Source: VRUE01 sp963824215
Lineage (GTDB): Bacteria > Actinomycetota > Thermoleophilia > Solirubrobacterales > 70-9
Assembly: GCA_963824215.1 (NCBI GenBank)
Contig: CAWGOE010000004.1
Span: 434,001 to 498,000, forward strand
Length of the DNA: 64,000 bases
Direction: 5' to 3'
Under the pieces are notes generated by a model. That model was not told where the DNA came from, made no database searches, and was given only the letters and a program-made list of their open reading frames with translations. Of this stretch, positions 25,770-33,516 are shown one piece after another. Each line of letters starts with the position of its first letter. The stretch's first letter is position 1. The translations under genes were made by a program, and so were the position numbers.

Positions 25770-26662
25770 GTGTCGAGGAGGACGTCCTCGCGGCTGTAGT
25801 GGCCGACTGAGTCGAACCAGCGCTTGGCGCGCATGCCCGCTCGCAGGTCGCAGTCGGCGGTGACGACTCCCTCCTCGCCGTAGAGCGGTCCGGCGATCAC
25901 CTCGCCCCAGGTCGGCTCGACGATCGCCGCTCCGCCGCGGCCGAAGACCTCGCGGTCGGGGAGCTCAACCGGGAAGTCGTCCGGGAATGCCTGGCGCGGG
26001 ATGAACTGCGGCGCTGAGATGACGAAGGCGCCGGACTCGATCGCGATGTGGCGCATGCTCGCGAGCCAGCCGTCAGAGTCATCAGCCGTGGGAGCGATCC
26101 AGATCTGGGGCCCCGATTTGTACATCGCGTAGCGGGCGAGCGGCATCCGGTTCTCCCAGCAGATCAGGCCGCCGATCTTGCCCAGCGGCGTCTGGGCGGC
26201 TACCAGGTCGTCGCCGGCGCCGATCCCGTGGAAGAGCCGCTCGTGGTGGGTCGGCATCAGCTTGCGGTGCTTCCAGGCGAGTCCCTCGGGGCCAACCAGG
26301 ACAAGCGTGTTGTAGAGCGTTCCCGGTCGCTCCGATTCGCGCTCGTTGATGCCAATCGCGCAGTGGATGCCACCACGGCCGCAGGCGGCGATCAGCTCGT
26401 CGACCAACGGCCCTGGCACGTCGACCGAGTTCTCCCAGAGGCGCCGCCAGAGCTCGTCGAAGCCGTCGAACCCGGCCGCGGGGGCCGCCCAGGACTGCGA
26501 GGGGTAGAGCGGAACGAAGGTCTCGGGGAGGACGATCAGCTCGGTGCCTTCGGCGGCGGCTTCCTCGATCAGCTCCACTGCCTTTGCGATCGACGCTTCG
26601 GCATCGAGAATTGCTGGCGTCGCCTGGGCGGCGGCCACCCGCACCGTTCTCAGCTCTGGCAT
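25766..26662 (-). CDS. Nitrilase-family carbon-nitrogen hydrolase
   Basis: The 298-aa product has the Glu-Lys-Cys triad of the superfamily: Glu in VLPETFVP, Lys in HRKLMPTHHER, and Cys in GGLICWENRMPLAR. The CWEN context and the length place it in the true nitrilase branch rather than among amidases. It would hydrolyse organic nitriles to acids plus ammonia; the natural substrate is unknown. It ends convergently against the LuxR regulator and is divergent from the PEP-mutase-like gene. Confidence 0.9.
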   Translation of the reverse strand: MPELRTVRVAAAQATPAILDAEASIAKAVELIEEAAAEGTELIVLPETFVPLYPSQSWAAPAAGFDGFDELWRRLWENSVDVPGPLVDELIAACGRGGIHCAIGINERESERPGTLYNTLVLVGPEGLAWKHRKLMPTHHERLFHGIGAGDDLVAAQTPLGKIGGLICWENRMPLARYAMYKSGPQIWIAPTADDSDGWLASMRHIAIESGAFVISAPQFIPRQAFPDDFPVELPDREVFGRGGAAIVEPTWGEVIAGPLYGEEGVVTADCDLRAGMRAKRWFDSVGHYSREDVLLDT

Positions 26663-26668
26663 GCACTC

Positions 26669-26674
26669 AGGTTA
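26669..26674 (-). promoter_or_regulatory. Probable -10 element of the nitrilase gene (leaderless type)
   Basis: On the minus strand TAACCT stands 6 bases before the ATG ending at 26662. Confidence 0.45.
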
Positions 26675-26709
26675 GTAGCGTGCGATCACAGCGACCAAGG
26701 AGATCGAGC

Positions 26710-27507
26710 GTGTCGTCAAGCCAACAAGAGAAAGCCACCAGCTTCCGCGCCCTGCACGAGGGCGAGACGTTCGTCATCCCCAACCCGTGGGATGGGGGCT
26801 CGGCGCGGGTGATGGAGGCGCTTGGGTTCAAGGCGCTTGCGACGACCAGCGCCGGGTTTGCCTTCACCCTGGGGCGCCTGGACGGCGATGTCACGCTCGA
26901 CGAGCTGGTCGAGCACGTCGGCGTGCTCAGCGGTGCGACGGACTTGCCGATCTCGGTTGACATCGAGAACGGCTACGGCTCTGATCCAGACGACGCGGCA
27001 ACGGCGGTCACGCGGATCGCTGAAGCGGGGGCCGTAGGGGGCTCGATCGAGGACTATGACCCCGAGGACGGGATCTACGCCTTCGATCAAGCAGTCGAGC
27101 GAGTGGCGGCGGCGGTCGAGGCGGCCCGGGGCTTGGACTTCCCATTCACCCTCACGGCGCGCGCCGAGAACTACGTCCGTGGCAATCCCGATCTCGACGA
27201 CACGATCGCGCGTCTGCAGGCGTACGAGAAGGCGGGCGCCGATGTCCTCTACGCACCCCGTTTGGGCCGTACGGACGAGATCCGGGCGATATGCGAGGCC
27301 ACGACCAAGCCAGTCAACGTGCTCGCCCAGCCGCATCTCTCGGTGAGCGAGATCGCCGCGGCCGGCGGACGCCGAATCAGCGTCGGCGGTCTTCTAACCT
27401 GGGTTGCGGTCGAGGCGATGGCGGACGCGGCCGAGCGGATCCGCGACAACGGCGACCTCTCAGGACTGAAGCTTTCCGGTCGTGTCGGGGAGTGGCTTTC
27501 CCGATGA
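26710..27507 (+). CDS. Isocitrate lyase / PEP mutase superfamily enzyme
   Basis: The 265-aa product starts at GTG 26710, 8-9 bases after an AAGGAG Shine-Dalgarno. It shows the family TIM barrel: IPNPWDGGSARVMEALGF, the metal-binding PISVDIENGYG, GGSIEDYD and LTARAENYVRG. Members cleave or isomerise phosphonates, methylisocitrate or oxaloacetate. The short length and absence of the isocitrate-lyase catalytic loop point to the PEP-mutase-like subgroup without defining a substrate. It overlaps proB by 4 bases (ATGA). Confidence 0.87.
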   Translation: MSSSQQEKATSFRALHEGETFVIPNPWDGGSARVMEALGFKALATTSAGFAFTLGRLDGDVTLDELVEHVGVLSGATDLPISVDIENGYGSDPDDAATAVTRIAEAGAVGGSIEDYDPEDGIYAFDQAVERVAAAVEAARGLDFPFTLTARAENYVRGNPDLDDTIARLQAYEKAGADVLYAPRLGRTDEIRAICEATTKPVNVLAQPHLSVSEIAAAGGRRISVGGLLTWVAVEAMADAAERIRDNGDLSGLKLSGRVGEWLSR

Positions 27508-28592
27508 CGCTCGTCGTCAAGCTCGGCTCCTCGATCGTTGCGGCTGATGATGGTGAGCTGCGCGTCGACGTTCTCGACTCGGTCTGCGCCCAGGTCGCGG
27601 AGCTGGAGCAGGGGGGTGAGCGGGTTGTGATGGTCACCTCTGGCGCGATCGCGCGTGGGATGCGCTTGATGGATCTGCCGGCGCGCCCGCGGGCGATGGA
27701 CGAGCTGCAGGCAGCCTCGGCGGTTGGCCAAGGCGACCTCTTTCGGGCCTACCAGTCGAGGCTCGGCGAGCGGGGCACGCGATCAGCCCAGGTGCTGCTG
27801 ACCGCCGCCGACATCGCGGCGCGGACCAACTACCTGAACGCGCGGCAGACCCTGCGGCGGCTGATCGAGTGGGGCGTCGTCCCGGTCGTCAACGAGAACG
27901 ACACGACGGCCACCGATGAGATCAGCTTCGGCGACAACGACTTCCTCGCCGCCCAGGTCGCGATCCTGCTCAACGCTCGCCTGCTGGTGCTGCTCTCCGA
28001 TGTCGACGGCCTCTACCCAAGCGATCCCCGCACCGACCCGGACGCCGAGCTGATCACCGCGGTCGAGGACTTCAGCGCGCTGGCCGAGATGGAGATCGGC
28101 GACCGCACGTCGGTCTTCGGCTCGGGGGGGATGCGCAGCAAGGTGGCGGCGGCCGAGATGGCGGCCGAGTCGGGCATCCCGGCGACGATCTGCAACGGGA
28201 CCAAGCCGGGAACGCTGCTTGTGACGGCCATCGGCGACCCGGTCGGCACCAGCTTTGCTCCCCAGGAAGGCAAGACGCCGAGCTTCAAGCTCTGGCTGAA
28301 GTACGCCAAGCCAGCGAAGGGTCGGCTCACTGTCGATGACGGTGCCGCCCAGGTCCTGCGCGAGAGCGGATCGAGCCTGCTGCCGGTCGGGATCGTCGGG
28401 GTTGAGGGCAGCTTCGGTGTCGGAGACGCGGTCGAGGTGGCGGCCAACGGCGCCGTGATCGGCAAGGGCATCGTCGACTACTCCGCGCAGGAGCTCGGTC
28501 AGGTGACCGGACTCAAGAGCGCGCAGGTGCGCGAGCTGTTGCCGCATGCGGCTGATGAGGTGATTCACCGGGACCGGTTTGTGTTGATTTGA
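27504..28592 (+). CDS. proB: Glutamate 5-kinase
   Basis: The 362-aa product begins MTLVVKLGSSIVAADDGELR. The amino-acid kinase domain includes MVTSGAIARGM, PVVNENDTTATDE and LLSDVDGLY, then FGSGGMRSKVAAA. A C-terminal PUA domain follows (about 270-360, KGRLTVDDGAAQVLRESGSS). It phosphorylates glutamate in the first step of proline synthesis. proA follows after a palindromic element that overlaps the proB stop. Confidence 0.95.
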   Translation: MTLVVKLGSSIVAADDGELRVDVLDSVCAQVAELEQGGERVVMVTSGAIARGMRLMDLPARPRAMDELQAASAVGQGDLFRAYQSRLGERGTRSAQVLLTAADIAARTNYLNARQTLRRLIEWGVVPVVNENDTTATDEISFGDNDFLAAQVAILLNARLLVLLSDVDGLYPSDPRTDPDAELITAVEDFSALAEMEIGDRTSVFGSGGMRSKVAAAEMAAESGIPATICNGTKPGTLLVTAIGDPVGTSFAPQEGKTPSFKLWLKYAKPAKGRLTVDDGAAQVLRESGSSLLPVGIVGVEGSFGVGDAVEVAANGAVIGKGIVDYSAQELGQVTGLKSAQVRELLPHAADEVIHRDRFVLI

Positions 28593-28664
28593 GCGTCGGG
28601 TGTCCCTCTCAAAACGCTCGGCGGGAGCCTCGCTTGAGTGTTTTGGGAGGGACACCCGACGCTC
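28591..28664. repeat. Palindromic element, type F, between proB and proA
   Basis: Perfect 18-bp outer arms GAGCGTCGGGTGTCCCTC (28591-28608) and its complement (28647-28664). An inner partial stem pairs CAAAACGCTC with GAGTGTTTTG. The left arm includes the last two bases of the proB stop codon. The GGGTGTCCC word is shared with type A and G arms. Confidence 0.75.
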
Positions 28665-28669
28665 ATGGC

Positions 28670-28675
28670 TACCCT
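28670..28675 (+). promoter_or_regulatory. Probable -10 element of proA (leaderless type)
   Basis: TACCCT lies 8 bases before the proA ATG at 28684, immediately after the palindromic element. Confidence 0.45.
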
Positions 28676-28683
28676 TAGCGGTC

Positions 28684-29949
28684 ATGGCAGTCACGACTAC
28701 ATCCGTTGCTGAGACTTGCGCTGCTGCGCAGCGGGCTGCGCGTGAGCTTGGTGCTGCTTCGACCGACGTCAAGAACGCCGCCCTAGAGGCGACCGCTCGC
28801 TTGCTCGGCGAGCGTGTCGCGGACGTGCTGGAGGCGAACGCGGCCGATCTTGCCGATGAGCGGGCCGATGGTCTGACCCCGGCGCTGCGGGACCGGCTGG
28901 CGCTGAGCGAGGAGCGCATTGCTGCGATGGCCGAGGGTGTGAAGGCCGTTGCCGCGTTGGAGGACCCGATCGGCGAGGTGCTTGACCGCCAGACCCTGGA
29001 GAGCCGTCTCGATCTGACCAAGGTACGGGTGCCGTTAGGGGTTGTTGCGGTTGTCTACGAGGCACGGCCGAACGTGACGATCGATTGCGCGGCGCTGACG
29101 ATCAAGAGCGGCAACGCGATCGTCCTGCGCGGTTCCCACTACGCCGAACGGACCAACGGGGCGCTGGCGGCGATCGTGCGCGAGGCGCTGGCCGAGGTTC
29201 GCCTGCCCGAGGACGCCGTGCTGTTGCTGGCGGGAGGCGGTCACGAGGACCTTGCTGAGCTCGCCACGCAGGAGGATTCGGTCGACCTGCTGATCCCGCG
29301 CGGCGGCGAAGGCTTGAAGAGGGCTCTGAAGAAGGTCGCCACGGTTCCGGTCATCTACGCGGCCGCCGGCAACTGCCACGTCTACGTGCACGCTGACGCC
29401 GACCTGGCGATGGCGCGGGGGATCGTCGTCAACGCGAAGACCCAGCGCCCCGGCGTCTGCAACGCGGCCGAGACGCTGCTGGTCGACGCGGCGGTCGCGG
29501 ATGAGTTTTTGCCCGAGGCGCTTGCCGAGCTGCGCGATGCCGGTGTTGAGCTGGTTGGTGACGAGCGCGTTCGTGCTGTTGCCGGGGGCGCCGATATAGG
29601 GGCAGCGAGCGAGGACGATTGGGGCAGTGAGTTCCTCGACTTGAAGCTGGCGGTCGCTGTCGTTGACTCGGTTGAAGAGGCAGTCGACCATGTCAATCGC
29701 TGGGGCACCCGCCACTCGGAGGCGATCGTCACCCGCTCCGAGGATGCCGCCGCGCGCTTCACCGCTGGGGTCGACGCTGCCGTCGTCTACACCAATGCCT
29801 CGACCCGCTTCACCGACGGCTTCGAGTTTGGCATGGGAGCCGAGATCGGCAACTCGACCCAGAAGCTGCACGCCCGCGGGCCGATCGGGCTGCGCGAGCT
29901 GACCACCTACAAGTACGTCGTCCGTGGCGACGGCCAAGTGCGTGAGTAG
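28684..29949 (+). CDS. proA: Gamma-glutamyl phosphate reductase
   Basis: The 421-aa product starts MAVTTTSVAETCAAAQRAAR. It has the aldehyde-dehydrogenase-like fold with VVYEARPNVTIDCAALTIKS, LIPRGGEGL, and the catalytic Cys in TQRPGVCNAAETLLV. It reduces glutamyl-5-phosphate in proline synthesis. The frame extends upstream through the palindromic element, but homology and TACCCT support ATG 28684. nadD overlaps the 3' end. Confidence 0.95.
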   Translation: MAVTTTSVAETCAAAQRAARELGAASTDVKNAALEATARLLGERVADVLEANAADLADERADGLTPALRDRLALSEERIAAMAEGVKAVAALEDPIGEVLDRQTLESRLDLTKVRVPLGVVAVVYEARPNVTIDCAALTIKSGNAIVLRGSHYAERTNGALAAIVREALAEVRLPEDAVLLLAGGGHEDLAELATQEDSVDLLIPRGGEGLKRALKKVATVPVIYAAAGNCHVYVHADADLAMARGIVVNAKTQRPGVCNAAETLLVDAAVADEFLPEALAELRDAGVELVGDERVRAVAGGADIGAASEDDWGSEFLDLKLAVAVVDSVEEAVDHVNRWGTRHSEAIVTRSEDAAARFTAGVDAAVVYTNASTRFTDGFEFGMGAEIGNSTQKLHARGPIGLRELTTYKYVVRGDGQVRE

Positions 29950-30568
29950 CACGCCCGCTGCGGACAGCTCCCGACCGGCGATCGGCGTCCTCGGCTCGGC
30001 GTTCAACCCGCCCCACCTCGGCCATCTTGCTCTCGCCCAGGAGGCGCTCTGGCAGCTCGGCCTCGACGAAGTCGTGCTGGTGCCGACGGGGGAGGCACCA
30101 CACAAGCGGATCCACGACGATCCCGGCCGCGAGCTGCGCCTGGCGATGACCCGGCTGGCCGCCGCCGACGACCCACGTTTCACGGTTTCCACGCTCGAGG
30201 TCGAGCGCGAGGGGCCGTCCTACACGTATGAGACCTTGGAGCTGCTTGCGCGCGAGAAGGAAGAACCCGAGCTGGTGTTCGTGATGGGGGCGGACGCGGC
30301 CGTCGGGTTTGAGAGCTGGCGCGAGCCGCGGCGGGTGGTCGAGCTGGCGCGGCTGGCTGTGGCGCGCCGCGCCGGGGTCTCCGAGACCGACGTCGGCGCC
30401 GTCATGCGCGGCCTCGGGGCCGAGGGGCGGGCGACGATGCTCGAGATGCCGCAGTTCGGTGTCTCCTCCTCCGCTGTTCGCGAGCGCGCGGCTGCAGGCC
30501 GTCCCTTGCGCTATCTGGTCCCCGAGGCGGTCGCCCGTTTCATCGAGGAGAAGGGGATCTACTCGTGA
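29942..30568 (+). CDS. nadD: Nicotinate-nucleotide adenylyltransferase
   Basis: About 208 aa from GTG 29942; GTG 29924 is an alternative. The nucleotidyltransferase motif GSAFNPPHLGH is intact, as is the C-terminal FGVSSSAVRER, equivalent to ISSTxxR. NadD adenylates nicotinate mononucleotide in NAD synthesis. It sits between proA and rsfS, the usual proBA-nadD-rsfS order. The GTG of rsfS overlaps its TGA. Confidence 0.93.
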   Translation: MSSTPAADSSRPAIGVLGSAFNPPHLGHLALAQEALWQLGLDEVVLVPTGEAPHKRIHDDPGRELRLAMTRLAAADDPRFTVSTLEVEREGPSYTYETLELLAREKEEPELVFVMGADAAVGFESWREPRRVVELARLAVARRAGVSETDVGAVMRGLGAEGRATMLEMPQFGVSSSAVRERAAAGRPLRYLVPEAVARFIEEKGIYS

Positions 30569-30966
30569 GCAAGCTCGAGTCCGAGGCGTTGGCGCGCCGC
30601 CTGGCTGAGATTGCCGATGAGAAAGGGGCGACCGAGATCGTCCTGCTCGATATGCGTGAGCTCGCCGCCTACACCGACTTCCTGGCGATCTGCACGGCGC
30701 GCAACGAGCGTCTGGCGCGGGCGATCGTCGACGAGGTGAAGCTGCGGCTGAAGGAGGAGCACGGGCTGCTGCCCGGGGGAATCGAGGGCGAGGGCGCCGC
30801 GGGCTGGATCGTGCTCGACTACCTCGACGCGGTGCTGCACGTCTTCACGGCCGAGGAAAGGGAGCGCTACCAGCTCGAGGACCTTTGGCGCGAGGCGCCA
30901 CGACCCGAGCTGGAGCTGCCGCAGGATGGCGTCCGAGGGCGCCTTTACGGTGCCGCGCATGGGTAG
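30565..30966 (+). CDS. rsfS: Ribosomal silencing factor RsfS
   Basis: The 133-aa product has the family core EIVLLDMRELAAYTDFLAIC, then WIVLDYLDAVLHVFTAEERERYQLEDLW. RsfS binds L14 and blocks 30S-50S joining in starvation. It starts at GTG 30565 overlapping the nadD TGA (GTGA), so translation is coupled. The downstream DivIVA-like gene begins within its 3' end. Confidence 0.93.
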   Translation: MSKLESEALARRLAEIADEKGATEIVLLDMRELAAYTDFLAICTARNERLARAIVDEVKLRLKEEHGLLPGGIEGEGAAGWIVLDYLDAVLHVFTAEERERYQLEDLWREAPRPELELPQDGVRGRLYGAAHG

Positions 30967-31696
30967 CTTCAAGCGGGTGTTTTTCGGCTATAGCCGCGGC
31001 GAAGTCGATGCCGCGATGGCGGCGCGCGATGCGGCGATATCCGCCGTCGAGCACTATGCCTCCACCGCGGACGCCGAACTGGCGTCGCTCTCGGGGATGG
31101 TGATCGAGCGTGAGCGTGAGATCCGCAACCTGGGCGAGCGGCTGCGCGAGGCCGACGAGCGCCACCAGCGCAGCATCGTCTCTTTGCACTCGGTCTCCGA
31201 GCGGCTGGATGAGATCGAGGCGCAGGCGCGTGGGCAAGCGACGCGGATCCGGATGAAGGCTCTGCGTGAGGCGGTCGAGGTGAGCCGGCGCACGCAGGAG
31301 CTCAGCGATGTTCACGAGGGCAACGCGAACGGCGCTGCCCAGCCCCCTTCCGTCAGCGCCGAGGCCGCCCTGGGAGAAGCTCTTCGAGGGATTGATCAAG
31401 CTCGAGATCGGCCCGCTCGGCGACTTCTCGCAGCTGGTCGGCTTCGAAAACGCCGTCGGTCGGCTCGGCGCCTCCGAGATCTCGGTCGAGCGCTTCTCCG
31501 AGGGCCGCGCGACGCTCTCGATGCGGCTCGACGAGCCGGTCGATTTGTTGCGAGAGCTGGAAGAGAACGCCCCCTTCGAGTTCAACATCCGCCGCACCTC
31601 AGACGACAACCTGGTCCTCGATGTCGACGAGGACCAGGACCCCGAGCAACGCGCCGCTTAGTTCAGCGGACGGATCCGTCAAGCCTCAACGTTTGA
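30926..31696 (+). CDS. DivIVA-like coiled-coil protein, N-terminal part of an apparently frameshifted gene
   Basis: The frame starts at ATG 30926 (or 30959) and reads MGSFKRVFFGYSRGEVDAAM, a DivIVA-like membrane-targeting motif, then a coiled coil to about codon 125. Beyond about 31340 this frame loses its coiled-coil character and becomes Arg-rich, ending at 31696. The natural C-terminal half lies in the +1 frame (31308-31661). A run of five C at 31343-31347 is a plausible slip site. If the two parts join, the protein is about 245 aa. It may be a real frameshift mutation, a sequencing error or programmed frameshifting. Confidence 0.6.
   Translation: MASEGAFTVPRMGSFKRVFFGYSRGEVDAAMAARDAAISAVEHYASTADAELASLSGMVIEREREIRNLGERLREADERHQRSIVSLHSVSERLDEIEAQARGQATRIRMKALREAVEVSRRTQELSDVHEGNANGAAQPPSVSAEAALGEALRGIDQARDRPARRLLAAGRLRKRRRSARRLRDLGRALLRGPRDALDAARRAGRFVARAGRERPLRVQHPPHLRRQPGPRCRRGPGPRATRRLVQRTDPSSLNV
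31308..31661 (+). CDS. C-terminal part of the frameshifted DivIVA-like gene
   Basis: This frame gives WEKLFEGLIKLEIGPLGDFS, QLVGFENAVGRLG, SEISVERFSEGRATLSMRLD and EPVDLLRELEENAPFEFNI. That is a compact, well-formed domain with periodic hydrophobics, typical of a conserved C-terminus and unlike a chance frame. An ATG at 31308 could start it alone (117 aa), but the first 20 residues (MFTRATRTALPSPLPSAPRP) are low-complexity. Joining to the upstream frame by a +1 shift near 31343-31347 gives a continuous linker. Confidence 0.55.
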   Translation: MFTRATRTALPSPLPSAPRPPWEKLFEGLIKLEIGPLGDFSQLVGFENAVGRLGASEISVERFSEGRATLSMRLDEPVDLLRELEENAPFEFNIRRTSDDNLVLDVDEDQDPEQRAA

Positions 31697-31700
31697 TGTA

Positions 31701-31706
31701 TTGACT
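31701..31706 (+). promoter_or_regulatory. Candidate -35 of the endonuclease gene
   Basis: TTGACT, a near-perfect -35 hexamer, is followed after 17 bases by a weak -10 (GAACAT, 31724-31729), which overlaps the inverted repeat at 31723-31736. Confidence 0.4.
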
Positions 31707-31722
31707 GGCAGCGTTTTGTCTG

Positions 31723-31736
31723 CGAACATGTGTTCG
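31723..31736 (+). promoter_or_regulatory. LexA-type SOS box at the start of the endonuclease gene
   Basis: CGAAC-ATGT-GTTCG is an exact match to the Gram-positive/actinobacterial LexA box CGAAC-N4-GTTCG. It covers the presumed -10 and the GTG start codon (31730), so bound LexA would block transcription. Confidence 0.6.
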
Positions 31737-32434
31737 TGACCGAGCACAACCCTAACCACAAGGGCAACGTGGCCGAGCTGGCGATCGCCAAGGAGGCGGC
31801 GAGCCTGGGCCTGTCCGTCTTCGCGCCGCTCACAGAGCACGAGCGTTACGACCTCGTGATGGGAGTCGCTGGGAGGTTGTTGCGGGTCCAGTGCAAGTGG
31901 GGCGCCCACAAGGGAGACGTCATTTGCGTTCGAGTCGGTTCGTGCTCTCACTCGCCGACCCAGGGGTATCTGAGGTCCACTTACGATCGATCCGAAATCG
32001 ATGTGGTGGCCGTGTATTGCGGTGACTTAAACCGCTGCTATCTCCTGCCGGTCGATCTGATTGCGGGCCAGGGCGTCGTGCATCTCCGTCTCACCCCGGC
32101 AAGGAACAACCAGCGCGCAGCGTTAAACTTGGCGGCGAATTACGAGTTGCGTGGGGCTATAGCTCAGCTGGAAGAGCGTCTGACTGGCAGTCAGGAGGTC
32201 GTGGGTTCGAGCCCCACTAGCTCCATTCCCCCGCAGGCCGATCAAATTGCGGCTGGCCTTACCCCAGAGGGCCAGTTTGCAGATCTGAAAAAGACAGTTG
32301 GCATGGACGAGTTCTACGCCAAACTCGCGCAGTATGTGCGTTTGGCGGAGGCAGGTGAGGAAATCCAAGTGACTCGTTGGGGCAAGCCCGTCGCGAGGCT
32401 TGTGGCGCCATTGGCTTTGCCGCCTGTCCCATAG
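31730..32434 (+). CDS. PD-(D/E)XK-type endonuclease; frame continues through tRNA-Ala into an antitoxin remnant
   Basis: The uninterrupted 234-codon frame starts at GTG 31730 (or 31736). Residues about 5-140 look like a group I intron-associated PD-(D/E)XK endonuclease: NHKGNVAELAIAKEAASLGL, YDLVMGV...LLRVQCKWG with the Asp...Gln-x-Lys catalytic pattern, then YDRSEIDVVAVYC and NQRAALNLA. From about 32150 the frame is simply translated tRNA (GAIAQLEERLTGSQEVVGSS), and from about 32290 it reads a Phd-type antitoxin. No stop separates them, so the real protein C-terminus is uncertain. A LexA-type box covers the start. Confidence 0.6.
   Translation: MFVTEHNPNHKGNVAELAIAKEAASLGLSVFAPLTEHERYDLVMGVAGRLLRVQCKWGAHKGDVICVRVGSCSHSPTQGYLRSTYDRSEIDVVAVYCGDLNRCYLLPVDLIAGQGVVHLRLTPARNNQRAALNLAANYELRGAIAQLEERLTGSQEVVGSSPTSSIPPQADQIAAGLTPEGQFADLKKTVGMDEFYAKLAQYVRLAEAGEEIQVTRWGKPVARLVAPLALPPVP
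32153..32225 (+). tRNA. tRNA-Ala (anticodon GGC)
   Basis: A 73-base cloverleaf: acceptor GGGGCTA with TAGCTCC including the G3-U70 alanine identity pair, D-arm GCTC..GAGC, anticodon loop CTGGCAG (anticodon GGC), T-arm GTGGG-TTCGAGC-CCCAC, discriminator A. CCA is not encoded. It lies inside the open frame of the upstream endonuclease. Confidence 0.97.
32303..32434 (+). CDS. Phd/YefM-type antitoxin remnant
   Basis: From ATG 32303 the 43-aa product reads MDEFYAKLAQYVRLAEAGEE then IQVTRWGKPVARLVAP, the DNA-binding part of a Phd/YefM antitoxin. The usual upstream residues (KKTVG) are encoded but preceded by CTG, not a standard start. The toxin-binding C-terminus and a toxin gene are absent; the next gene is an opposing hydrolase. 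It is probably a decayed solitary antitoxin. Confidence 0.45.
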   Translation: MDEFYAKLAQYVRLAEAGEEIQVTRWGKPVARLVAPLALPPVP

Positions 32435-32439
32435 TCCAC

Positions 32440-33510
32440 TCATTTGATCAGAGCGAGGAATGCTCCCAGCCGCCGTTCGTAGAGCCCCGGATCCACATTC
32501 CATGCCTCGACGTGACCGGCCTCGGGGGCGCTGTAGTAGGTCACCCAGCGGGGCAGCTCGGCGGCGAAGTCCTCGCTGATCGAGATCGGCACGACCTTGT
32601 CGTCGTCGCCGTGGAAGAGCAGGATCGGTAGCTGGAAGTCCTCCGGGTGCCGGAGGGCATTGAGGTCATCCCAGTCGACGTCGATGCGGGCGCCGATTGC
32701 CCACTCGACCGGAAGTGCCATGAAGCCGGGCAGCCCCATCTCGGTGGCGTTGAATTCGAGCACTCGCTGCCAGTCGAGCGCCGGCGCGTCGAGCACGAGG
32801 CCATCGACCCGCGGCGCAAGCGGCGAGTGCTGCATGAACTGGGAAACGAGCGCGCCGCCCATCGAGTAGCCGACGAGGACTAGGCGGCGGGCCCCGTGAT
32901 CGAGCGCGTAGCGCGCCGCGGCCTGGAGGTCGCGCCACTCGGTCAGGCCCATGTGGTGAAAGCCATCGGGGCTGGGTGGCGCGCCGAGATCCTCTCGGTA
33001 GGTGATCACCAGCGTCGGCAGCTTGGCTCGGCGCAGGCTCGGGACCATCCGCAAGCCAACCTGGGGCGTGCTGTTGATCCCGTGCACGACGATCGCCCAG
33101 GTATCGCCCTTCCCCGGGATCGACCAGGCCGGCATCGGGCCGAGCTCGCCCTCGACGTCGACGTCGGCAAAGGGGATTCCGAAAGCCTGGCCGGGATCGC
33201 CCGAGAAGACATTGGCTTCGACGCCGACCTCCATTTCTGGGACCAGGTAGCCGCGAACGCTGCGCAGCCTGCGGGTCACCGTCCCGTCGTCTTCGCCGAC
33301 GATTGCGCCGACGATCGCATGGCCGCTCTCCCACTCGAGTCCGTACACGCCCGGCCGCTCCGTTTCTTCGCTGCGAGCGAGGACGATTCGGCCCGGCCGC
33401 ATTCCTTCGACCTTCACCTCTTTCGGCCGGCTGGAGTGGTCAGGGACCAGCACCCGGTCGGAGAAATGCCAGCTGAGCGCCACGGCGATCGCCAGAATGA
33501 CGGGAAGCAC
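32440..33510 (-). CDS. Alpha/beta hydrolase with N-terminal membrane anchor
   Basis: The 356-aa product starts at GTG 33510 with a hydrophobic N-terminus (VLPVILAIAVALSWHFSDRV), a signal anchor. After about 120 residues the alpha/beta hydrolase fold begins: oxyanion strand WAIVVHGIN, nucleophile elbow LVGYSMGGALV, acid-bearing LLFHGDDDKVVP and a late His in EAGHVEAW. It is probably an extracytoplasmic esterase or lipase-like enzyme; substrate unknown. The upstream frame is open through a MITE-like element, but homology and TACGCT at 6 bases support this start. Confidence 0.85.
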   Translation of the reverse strand: MLPVILAIAVALSWHFSDRVLVPDHSSRPKEVKVEGMRPGRIVLARSEETERPGVYGLEWESGHAIVGAIVGEDDGTVTRRLRSVRGYLVPEMEVGVEANVFSGDPGQAFGIPFADVDVEGELGPMPAWSIPGKGDTWAIVVHGINSTPQVGLRMVPSLRRAKLPTLVITYREDLGAPPSPDGFHHMGLTEWRDLQAAARYALDHGARRLVLVGYSMGGALVSQFMQHSPLAPRVDGLVLDAPALDWQRVLEFNATEMGLPGFMALPVEWAIGARIDVDWDDLNALRHPEDFQLPILLFHGDDDKVVPISISEDFAAELPRWVTYYSAPEAGHVEAWNVDPGLYERRLGAFLALIK

Positions 33511-33516
33511 GCGGGC

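Noticed and set aside
32303..32434. Complete toxin-antitoxin module
   Set aside because: Only the antitoxin DNA-binding part is visible; no toxin frame lies beside it, and the standard start codon is missing.
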